Source of the DNA: Mesocentrotus franciscanus
Taxonomy: Eukaryota; Echinodermata; Echinoidea; Camarodonta; Strongylocentrotidae
NCBI GenBank assembly: GCA_037976565.1
Contig: CP137675.1
Coordinates: 31,075,820-31,139,819, forward strand
Reading direction: 5' to 3'
Length of the DNA: 64,000 nucleotides
The notes beneath the pieces were generated by a model that searched no databases, was not told the DNA's origin, and worked only from the letters and a program-made list of their open reading frames with translations. Positions 55,216 through 64,000 of the stretch are shown one piece after another. Within the stretch, counting starts at the first letter, position 1. The number at the start of each line of letters is the position of its first letter. Both the position numbers and the translations under genes were made by a program.

Positions 55216-56206
55216 TATCTATTGGGCTTATAGGGGTACATGTATTAAGTACTTTAAAAGGACCTATTTTAACTTCATAGCGTCTGAATGACCTATTCAG
55301 ATTATTTTATTGGTCCATATTATATTTAAAAAAACACAAACAATTGGCTTTCACAGGTATATAACAAAAATAATTATGCATAATAAATAACATCAGTAAT
55401 CAATTATTACATAATACATCATATGCCTATGAACATAAATACTCGAATATAGATGTGAGGAAAGTAAGAGGGAATGTGGAGGAGAGATAGGGGAAACAAG
55501 ATAAGAGAGGGGAAACGAGATAAGAGAGGGGATGGAGAGAGACAGGGGGCACATGACTAGACAGGCTACCAGAAATAGAGATAGAAATATCCTCATGAGT
55601 TGGAAAGAGGGATACAAGAGGAATCAGAATGCATGCACTTGGAAAGAGAGAGGATAATAAAGAAACATGGTAGGGGTGAAATAAGAATACAAAGGTCAAG
55701 GGGAAGAGCTAGCTAGAGAGAAGTAAGAAACATCCGAAGACATCGAGGGAGAACGAGAGCCAGAGGCGGGAAAGGGAGAGGGTGAGCGAGTAGAGGCAGA
55801 GACAGAGGGAGACAGAGCAAGAGAAGAAGAGGGAGGCAGAGCAAGAGACGGAGAGGGTAAACGAGTAGAGAGAGAGAGAGATGCAGAGACAGAGCAAGAG
55901 AAGGAGAGGGGGCAGAACAAGAGAGGGGAAGGGAAACAGAGCAAGAGAGGGAGAGAGAGAGATGCAATGGAGAACGATGCATTAAATATTTCCAGCATAA
56001 TTAGAATTGAATATTTACATGTATATAGAAAAAGAGATAAGTTATATAGACGTGTAGACAATCCCATAATTATGTCTGTGGGAGAAACGTAAACATTGCA
56101 TATACTTGGGCTGAATGACTGGAAAATATAAACGTCTGGGAAGGAGACTAACATCATAGAAATGGGACGATTTGATATTGTTTTAGACTTGGGAGATTAA
56201 CCCTAT
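55216..56206. repeat. Partial tail of a further composite repeat unit
   Basis: From about 55560 the sequence matches the late part of unit 2 (GGGATACAAGAGGAATCAGAATGCA, the GA-rich module, CCAGCATAATTAGAATTGAA, GGAGACTAACATCATAGAAA) and runs directly into unit 3. The DNA before 55560 is unrecognised. Confidence 0.65.
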
Positions 56207-58102
56207 AGGTTTAATCAACGACAAGGAATCAGATTTCCCATAGGGTAGTACGCAAACGATTGACATTCCTCTCCCATAGATAAAACACGCAAAATTAGGC
56301 ATTTTATTACATTGTTTGTGATTTTTTTATGATAATATGTTATAATAGTCGGAGAAGATCATAAAATCAAATTTAAAACGACGGCCAAAAGAGAAAAGAA
56401 AAAAAACGACCCACCAGGAATCGAACGTGGGTCGCCGGAATGGGAGGCAAGTGCTATGACCACTATACCAAAATAATCCACATGGACATTACACGTAAAC
56501 GGAAAATGGGATTCTCAAATCACACTTTATAGTTAAAATATCACCAGGATGCCAACTTCTGATTACAAAATAAATGTGACCTTTGGTGTAGAGGATTTTC
56601 TCATCTACAACATATCCGAATCTGGAAAAAAAATCATATGGAAATAATCGAGATATTGCTCAAACAAGACTGGAATGTAGAATCAAGATTTCAGAAAAAG
56701 CCACCTCCCATAGGCTTAACACGCAAATTAAGAAAATTCCGACACGTCAGCTTAAATGGCAATTTTCACTATGATGACGTCATCAAAACGAAAAATGGTG
56801 GGAACTGATCTTGTAGAGAATTGTCTTAGCTACAACATATCAAAATTTAGAAGAAAATCGATAAATATTTACAGAGATACAATCAATTTTCCAAAAATAT
56901 GCTGACGTCATAATATGCATATTGAAATTTTGAGATCGGAGTCCATTATGATGATGTCTTGAGTTAATTGAGGGTCAAATGAGACATGAAATCGTATCTC
57001 CAACTCATAATCTATCCAAATATGAAAAAAATTGGGAGTTCCATTCATTCTGAAGAGTTACATTGAATTTTGTATAGGCATGTTTTTGCCCATATATGCT
57101 ATGTATTACAAGAGCTCGCGCGCACGGACATGTTTCTTGAACGGACGCTCATTGTGTTATTACTGGTCAGAAAAAGGTGAACAAGGTATCAAAATGCTTG
57201 GAAAAATGTGCCAAATAAGATGACAGAAAAATTCGGCGATTCCATATCGCAATATGCAAGTACGCGTAAAACGAGCGCGCATGCGCGTGTGCGCGTTTTT
57301 GCGAAATGCTAAAATTGGCCTGAAACGTATCCAAAATGAGTTTGAGACGATTTACAGCATTTTGACATGTTGCGCGCGCTCCGACGCGCGGACGTACGCA
57401 TGCGCGCGCGTTTTGACCTGTTATTGACCGGACGGATATTGACCTAGATCATGATAAATATGAATAAGAAACGACTTTTCGTTATGAAGATATGATCATG
57501 AGTAAATTTTCAGAAAATTTCACAAAATGGCGCCTAGATGACGTCATCAGTCAAGGTCAAGGTTGAAAACCTTATTTTGCTTTGTCCATATGCCAATACA
57601 TATGTGTGCCAAATTTCAAGGCATTTGATTAAGTCATTTTCAAGTTAACGCGCGCGCCGACGCGCGGACGTACGCATGCGCGCGCGTTTTTGACCTGTAT
57701 TTGACCGGACTGATATTGACCTAGATCATGATAAATATGAATAAGAAACGACTTTTCGTTATGAAGATATGATCATGAGTAAATTTTCAGAAAATTTCAC
57801 AAAATGGCGCCTAGATGACGTCATCAGCCAAGGTCAAGGTTGAAAACCTTATTTTGCTTTGTCCATATGCCAATACATATGTGTGCCAAATTTCAAGGCA
57901 TTTGGTTATTATAAAGCCATTTTCAAGTTATCGTGCTAACAAAAAAGTGGTTGGAAATAAGAAAAATAAAGAATAAAGAAAGGCAATTCTAACGAAAACA
58001 TAAGGTGGTCTGTATTATATACAGCCCACCTGATAAATAAATAATAAAGGCAATTTTAACAAAAACATAAGGTGGTCTGTATTATATACAGCCCACCTGA
58101 AA
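56207..58102. repeat. Composite repeat unit 3 with tandem block and terminal hairpins
   Basis: It starts AATCAACGACAAGGAATCAG and carries the tRNA-like sequence. A block of about 285 bp is tandemly duplicated (about 57372-57650 and 57660-57925; each has GACGCGCGGACGTACGCATG and GACCTAGATCATGATAAATA). At the end, AGGTGGTCTGTATTATATAC followed by AGCCCACCT occurs twice (about 58010-58038 and 58070-58097), each able to fold into a hairpin. Confidence 0.75.
56408..56480 (-). repeat. Degenerate tRNA-Gly-like sequence in unit 3
   Basis: Third copy of the tRNA-like sequence, same boxes and broken stems as at 47680 and 49638. Confidence 0.65.
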
Positions 58103-60433
58103 ATGCGAAGGCATAATGACAATAAGGGAATGTAAACAGATCGTGTTTAGTATGAACCAAAATAAGTCACCAGGTGTAGACGGCCTTCCGATAGAATTCT
58201 ACAAAGAATTCTGGGAAGACATTGAGCAGATACTGGTCAATGCGCTAAATGAATCTTTTAATAATGGTCATTTTTCCCAATCACAAAAGAAAGGGGTTAT
58301 AACTTTGATATTAAAAAAAGGTGATTCTGAAAATGATGAACTGGCGCCCAGTGACATTACTGTTGCGATTGTAAAATAGCAGCTGCAGTTCTAGCAAGCC
58401 GTTTGATGAAAATTATCCCGAAACTTGTGAATGAAAATCAAGTTGGGTATATCAAGAACAGACTAAGTGGCTTTAATGTAAGATTGCTACAAGATGTGAT
58501 AGCTTACACGAAGTTGAACAATAATCAAGGTGCCATTATGATGGCAGATTTTAAGAAAGCGTTCGATGTGATAAATGTTGATTTTGTACAGCAGTCATTA
58601 AGTTTGTTTAATTTTGGACCCCAGTTTATCAAGTGGGTTTTAGTATTGTATAAGCATACTGTTAGCTCTGTTATTGTTAATGGTTTCCTAACAGACCAAT
58701 TTAAAACTCAGAGAGGAATCCGACAAGGCTGCCCTCACTCGGCACTTCTTTTCATTCTTCCCGCTGAATTGCTAGCAATAAGGATACGTAATAATCCTGG
58801 TATAAGAGGTATAAGTGTAGGAAATAATACAAGTCGTTTTCATTTGAAATTATTGCAATATGCAGATGACACTGTCTTCTTTCTAAGTAATGAAAAAAAA
58901 TTAATGTAGTTTTGAAGGAACTAAGAAAATTTGTTGAAGTCGCATAAAACGACACTGACATGGACTGGTAATGAAAATGAAAAATGGAATTTATTGAACC
59001 ACATATTGTCATGGTCTGACGAGCCTGTAAAGTACCTTGGCATGCTGATTTCAAAAGATAAAGAAAAAGCCATACAGATCTTGTGGGATAGTAAAATGAG
59101 GAAAATGAAAAAACAACTAGATAATTGGAGAATAAGAAATCTGACAATATTTGGAAGAGTAGTTGTGGTGAAGACATCTATTAATGTTTGAAACTGTTCC
59201 AAAAATCTATGTAAAAAAATGAATAAATTATTTTTCAATTTTATTTGGCAGGGGAATAGATAAAAAAGTAAGGAGAATTGATATGTTCAAAAATTTTAAG
59301 GATGGGGGTGTAAGTATGATGGACGTTGAAACTAAGATTATGAGTTTCAGATTGCGTTTGCTAGGGCGAATTACTGATGAGTCAGACACACTGTGGAAAA
59401 GAATGGCTAATTTCTGGTTTGACCAGGTAGGTGGGCTCTCTTTAGTATTAAACTGTGATTTTGATGAAAGAATTTTACATTATAGTGTATCAAGATTGCC
59501 TATGTTTTATTGTGAAATCTTACTAGCATGGTATAAAGTAAAGGGGAATATAGTTAAAAATACCTCATCGGAAATCTTATGGTTTAATCAGAAAATTATT
59601 TTCAAAAAGTAATTGGTGTTCTTTAAGAACTGGTTTCAGAGTGGCATTTTGTAGGTAAACGACATTTTTTGAAACGGTACCTTTAGAAGTAGTTCTCAAA
59701 TTGGGTATGAATTAAAACAGGGGAAATGCAATGCATTGTTTGACCTTGCAAAACTTCAAAAAGCGATTCCAAAACAGTTGCTTACTAAAGGAAATAACTC
59801 TCAATTGAAAAGAACAAATCTACAAATTCCAAGAATTCTTAGTAGAGGTAAAATAAAAAGGCTGTATGAGTTAACTAGTAAACAATACTATGACATGCTA
59901 CGCCTAGATGGTTGGGTTGCTAGATGTCGTCTATTTTGGGAAAAGCTTTTAGATAAAGATATCAATTGGCCAAATTGTTTCAAAAGAAATTTAATGAACA
60001 TTAATGATAGTAAGCTGAAAGGATTTCATTTTAAGATTTCGTATAACATTCTACCAGTGAGAAAGAATCTTTTGAAGTGGAATTTTGCACCTGATGATAC
60101 GTGTATAACTTGTGAAGCAAGTGAAGACATTGTTTATGCGTTTATTTCATGTAAATGTAATGACTCCTTCAAATCATATTTATGCTGGTTAATAGAAAAG
60201 TGTTTGATACAGAAATAACAATTACAGCAGATCATATTATCAAAGTAGGTGAGGAAAACTACACAGATCATATAATTTCCATTGCATTTTGGTCAATATA
60301 TAAAATGATACTATTACGCAACAAAAAGGGGTACGATCTTAGAAAACCTGGATTAAAGTATATCTTTATTTCAGAGTTTAGAAAAGAATTGAAATTGATC
60401 AGAATCGAAGAAATAAAAACAATCAATATATGA
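58103..60433 (+). pseudogene. LINE ORF2 reverse transcriptase and C-terminal domain
   Basis: Blocks in order: CEGIMTIRECK, QNKSPGVDGLPIEFYKEFW, KKGVITLILKKGD, then after a frameshift VNENQVGYIKNRL, MMADFKKAFDVINVDFV, RGIRQGCPHSALLFILPAELL (usual CPLSP is altered) and LLQYADDTVFFLS (YADD catalytic Asp pair intact). Then come VKYLGMLISK and the C-terminal domain with GGVSMMDVETKIMSFRLRLL, WRIRNLTIFGRVVVVK and WNFAPDDTCITCEASED, a Cys-rich element typical of L1/Tx1. At least five frame breaks are present. Confidence 0.85.
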
Positions 60434-60722
60434 TTTTTCTAATCGACTATCAGAGTACATTTGAAACAAATAAGTAATTGTCTATATTATGTTACACATG
60501 TACAATTCAAGTCTTATGTATGAACAAAAGAAAAGGAACAAAAAACATGTATGGTTTTATGAACTTATGTTTGTGATATATGTTGTAAAAGTTTGAAATC
60601 ATGATGCAAGAATTAATAAAACGAGAGATGAAAAATATTTTTTTTTAAAATAATTTTCGCTAGATTCGATTTGAGAGCATAATAGAATACTACAACGTGC
60701 TAATTTTTTATTTATTTTTCAG
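60434..60722 (+). other. LINE 3' UTR and possible intron end
   Basis: The LINE seems to end near 60645 after AATAAAACGAGAGATGAAAAAT and a T-run. From there a T-rich stretch leads to a TTTTTATTTATTTTTCAG acceptor at 60721-60722. Confidence 0.5.
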
Positions 60723-60926
60723 GGTTTCTTCGGCTGCTGGAAAGTCATCAACGTGGACTGTGTGGTACTGGCACCCCTGTCTTCCAGTGTACATGTATGG
60801 GATCCCTATAATGGAAAGCTTTTCAAAATTATGCAAATTATGCCGACCAACAAACATTCAGCAAGTACATCCAGGTCGCCTCGCCCTGCCACAATCAACC
60901 CTGTCACCTTTGTTCGGCCAGAATGA
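60723..60926 (+). CDS. Candidate last exon of a WD40-like protein
   Basis: After a strong pyrimidine-rich acceptor, one frame reads GFFGCWKVINVDCVVLAPLS, then SSVHVWDPYNGKLFKIM, then a Ser/Pro/Thr tail ending NPVTFVRPE and TGA (60924-60926). The VHVWDPYNGKLF run is a WD-repeat strand pattern. AATAAA follows at 60935-60940. A second frame is also open across the exon but gives an unlikely Trp/Cys/His mix. The upstream exons are not seen, and the Tx1-like LINE sits just before this exon, so it would be in the last intron. Confidence 0.45.
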   Translation, partial: GFFGCWKVINVDCVVLAPLSSSVHVWDPYNGKLFKIMQIMPTNKHSASTSRSPRPATINPVTFVRPE

Positions 60927-61062
60927 ATCTGAGAAATAAATCTTCAATACACAGCTTTTTACCAAGGTAATCTCAACGAACAAAAAATTAATTACCTCAC
61001 AGCGTAATTAAAGATTTATATTCTATATCTGTGTGTGAATATATTTTTGTAACTTTGTTTCT

Positions 61063-63470
61063 CTACACTTTTTTCCATGACAGTTCATTGACACTTGCTG
61101 GTATAGTTGATGCCCGAAAACAAAACATTGGCAGCAGACCGTGCAAGTACGAAAACATAAAACTGGCTAATTGCAACTTGTGGATATCTTGAACTTTCAA
61201 CTGTTTAGCTTTCACAAATAGAGGACCCGTGTGTGCTAAGGGAGCTGAACCAGTAATAATTCGTATTCCTTTTTTTTGTAAAATTATAATTCTATAAAGA
61301 TGGGTTGAAGCACAATTACCCCAAATAATGTTACAGTATGTCAAATAAGGTATAATCATAGACCGATAAATAGCAATTAGAATATGGTGAGGTAAAACTT
61401 TCTTCAATCGATTTAAACGCCCCAATGATATTTTGCATGCTGTCTCAAAAATATGATTTTCCAACTTAATTTATCATCCCAAATAACCCCTAAGAAATTA
61501 GTAAAATGTACCAAAGGAATTTGGCAATTGTCAATGAATACATTTATATCAGTCATTTTTATATTTTTATTCTTGGGTTGGAAAAGCATACAACATGTTT
61601 TGGCAAGATTAATTTTCAGTTTGTTAGATGCAAACCAACCAGAAAACTTTTTGAGCTCAGTGTTCAGAGTGTTACATAGATATTCAACATTGTCTCCTGG
61701 TAAAAATAAGTTAGTATCATCGGCGTAAATAATTGCATGTAAAATTTGCTCACAAACTGAATATCATTTATGTATAGAATAAAAAGTAAAGGCCCTAACA
61801 CAGACCCTTGTGGAACACCGATGTTTACATTCTTGGTAACGGAGGATTTGTTATTAATAGAAACATATTGCAATCTGTCATGTAAGTAACTCCTAAACCA
61901 ATCTAAAGCTGTACCACGAACACCATAGTGTTTCATTTTTTGAATTAGTATTTGATGATCAACACAATCGAATGCCTTCGACAAATCCAAGAATAAACCT
62001 ATAATACACTTATTATTTTCAAAAGCTTCAGATATATTATTTGTAAGTTCAAGAAAAGCCATATAAGATGAAAAACCTTTTCTAAATCAGAATTGCTTGG
62101 AATATAAAATATTATGTTTATGTAAGAAATTTAGCAAACGACTGTACATTAACTTTTTTATAACACGTGTGTTTATATCATCGTATTCTTGACTTTTACT
62201 GCTATCTATATTATGAACAATTTCTAAAATTTCAAAAGGTTTAATCGGATTAATGAACATAGTTTTAGAATTACCTTAACCAGGTAGAAAAGTAGAGAAA
62301 TGTGTAGAAGTATCAGGTAAAGTACTCACAATATCAGATGCAACTGTACTAAAATATTCATCAAATGTATTAACTATTTCTTGACCGTCATAGATACATA
62401 TTCCATTTTTTCAATATAATCGAATTGTACCTTTCCACGAACTGAAGAAAGTAATTCATTTATGATTTTCCAAGTTCCTTTAGTATTAATTCGAACATCC
62501 TCATTTTTTTTTACAGTAATAATTCCTTTTACATTTACGTATTGCACAGGTGACATTATTTCTTATTGAAAAATATACTGATTTCCGGTATATATTCTTC
62601 TTTTTGCACAGTTTTTGTAAGTTCGGAGCTAAACCAAGGCTTAAAAATAGATTTATTCTTACGTTGGGTATTTACAAATGGAAAACATTTAGTATAGTTG
62701 CCATTCAAGATACGCATAAAACAATCAAATTGACTGTCGACATCCGTATTATATGTATGCATATCATCCATTGATGCATATCCCAATTTATTTATATTAG
62801 CATTTCACAAAATTTGGCAATGTTATTATCATTGATGGCACGTTTTTTAACAGTTGTATATTCGTTGAAATCATCCGCAAACTTGATACATGAAAAGATA
62901 GATAGGTGACCACCGACATCGGTAACCATAATACCTGCATTCAAATTATTTTCAGGTCTATTTGAAAAAATATTGTCAATTAGAGTGGCCGATGTCCTTG
63001 AAAATCGTGTTGGTGTTAGGATGAAGGGTGTGAACGAGTATGTCATTAGTAAGTCTATAAATCTGTTGGTATTTGTTGAAACTGTAGCACATAATAAATC
63101 AATATTGTAATCTCCGATCAACAGACACTCTTTATTTTTCATTTGTTATTTGTATCAGTGGTGCCTCTCAAATATCCCCAAAAGCAGAGACAACTTGATT
63201 GGGCGGTCTGTACCCAATAGCGAGTATAATTTGTTTATATTTACTATATATTTCAATGAACAACATTTCAACAGTTTCATCAAAAACATCCAAATCAGTT
63301 CTTCTTTTAAATCTAATTGTATTTTTTTAATATATAAACCTACACCACCGCCACGTTTACATTGCCTTCCTTGACCAAGAAAGGCGTAACCGTCTAAGTT
63401 GAGAGATTCATTACCAATTACATTGTATAATGTGCTTTTCAAACAAAAGCTTATGGAAGAAGATTGTTTT
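61063..63470 (-). mobile_element. Decayed CR1/Jockey-superfamily LINE (minus strand)
   Basis: Minus strand from 63442: RRQCKRGGGVGLYI-type endonuclease piece, then from 63142 CLLIGDYNIDLLCA, FILTPTRFSRTSATLIDNIF and a GGHLSIF block (usual SDH is changed to GGH). The linker lies at 62786-62374. The RT starts at 62062: GLFLDLSKAFDCVDHQILI, HYGVRGTALDWFRSYL and GVPQGSVLGPLLFILYINDI. The YADD-type block near 61720 is in another frame. The thumb LIAIYRSMIIPYLTYCNII continues to 61063. Frameshifts and stops show it is dead. Confidence 0.82.
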
Positions 63471-64000
63471 CATTTTACAAATTATGTTTTTTTTGCAACT
63501 TGAATATAGAGGTATTATTATTATTAAATATAAACATGTTGAGTTATTTATCTCATCCGTTCACTTGCCGATGCAAAAGATTTTGCTAAAATGTATTCAC
63601 TTAGTGTAATCTTTCAATGTGTGTTGAAACTGTGTTCAAGATAATATATATTTGCTGTAATTAGTTTGTAAGTAAGAGTAGTAAAATTTCACTTGCCTGG
63701 TTAAAATGTCATATTTAGTAAGTTTCCTCTTTACCATCGGATGACTTAGTTATGTCATATTCTGTTATATGTAACCTTGACCATTCAGGATTTTTGTATT
63801 TCCTAACTGAGGGTATCTTAAATGTACCTTCTGTGTAATTTTGAGCGTCAGAAATCATGTGTAAATATGATTTTTTTTTTAATCAAATGAAAATGATCAT
63901 ATTACAGCGTTTCAATAGACGCCGTTCTTTGAAGTGTCCCATTTTCTCCCTAACTTTAAATCTGCTTCAGCCATGTTTCAGATCTTGGGCGCTCGTTTTG
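63471..64000. other. Intergenic DNA, nothing recognised
   Basis: AT-rich with short T- and A-runs. No coding or repeat signal noticed. Confidence 0.4.

Larger units (their letters stand above)
47178..58102. mobile_element. 10.9-kb composite insertion into LINE ORF2
   Basis: The insertion lies between the ORF2 linker and reverse transcriptase. The left edge carries AGGTGGGCTGT (47200) and the right edge ACAGCCCACCT (58087-58097), forming inverted ends. Inside are repeat units of about 2 kb (47486-49440, 49449-53122, 56207-57960), a TTAA-target element, a second TTAA MITE and GA-rich tracts. I see no transposase or replication protein, so the mechanism is unknown. Confidence 0.65.
41451..60650 (+). 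mobile_element. L1/Tx1-like LINE, split by two large insertions
   Basis: Pieces in order on the + strand: ORF1 start (41451-41738), ORF1 zinc knuckles and tail (44868-45800), ORF2 endonuclease (45828-46646), linker (46647-47177), reverse transcriptase and C-terminal domain (58103-60433), and an A-rich 3' end near 60605-60645. Joined, they would be about 5 kb, close to a complete element. Insertions occupy about 41739-44867 and about 47170-58102. All coding parts carry frameshifts, so it is dead. Confidence 0.82.

Overview
This window looks like a piece of a nuclear genome from a marine invertebrate animal. A deuterostome such as an echinoderm or hemichordate is my best guess, but nothing here proves it. 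The evidence is intron-split genes with GT/AG borders, AT-rich intergenic DNA, CR1/L2-like and L1/Tx1-like LINE retrotransposons, a tRNA-derived SINE, many MITE-like DNA elements, and long (GAT)n, (GA)n, (CA)n and (CT)n tracts. There are no prokaryotic operons, phage genes or CRISPR arrays.

The main biology lies in 1-27.4 kb. A gene for a P-loop GTPase occurs twice in tandem on the + strand. Copy A is represented only by its last exon (511-1073), because the window begins inside its last intron. Copy B can be followed through five exons (8186-8324, 9325-9561, 16535-16667, 17801-17871, 21007-21476) whose splice phases all agree. The product joins an IFI44/AIG1-like G domain (GRTGCGKT, DNRG, THVD) to a long charged coiled coil. 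In copy A it ends in a CaaX prenylation box, CKIM. Copy B has a 10-bp deletion in the coiled coil that shifts the frame and removes the CaaX end. The duplicated segment (about 1-5215 and 17912-26083) reaches well past the genes and has been interrupted by different mobile elements in each copy. Just upstream of copy B exon 1 is a tandemly doubled module, each half with a GTCACGTGAC E-box palindrome. Downstream (26381-27352) are the last two exons of an ADAMTS-like/papilin-like extracellular matrix protein (TSP1 repeat, then PLAC domain).

The middle (27.4-41.4 kb) is mostly intergenic. It holds MITEs, an unrecognised minus-strand gene exon (35084-36041) carrying a one-base frameshift, a 151-bp palindrome at 39356-39506, a MITE with arms of about 85 bp (39877-40693), and a CTCF-like site.

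The right part (41.4-60.6 kb) is dominated by one L1/Tx1-like LINE read on the + strand. Its ORF1 and ORF2 are broken apart by two large insertions. One (41.7-44.9 kb) is a composite of a GTGCCCC-rich repeat, a 200-bp satellite with a SINE inside it, and a CR1/L2 3' end. The other (47.2-58.1 kb) is a composite of repeat units of about 2 kb, each carrying a degenerate tRNA-Gly-like sequence. After the LINE comes a possible last exon of a WD40-like protein (60723-60926), then a decayed minus-strand LINE (61063-63470).

The small genes here do not form a pathway. The unifying theme is a duplicated, probably immune-type GTPase locus embedded in repeatedly invaded DNA. A recurring class of elements inserts at TTAA and has ends starting AG (28340-28893, 31911-33178, 50569-51839, 53164-53690).
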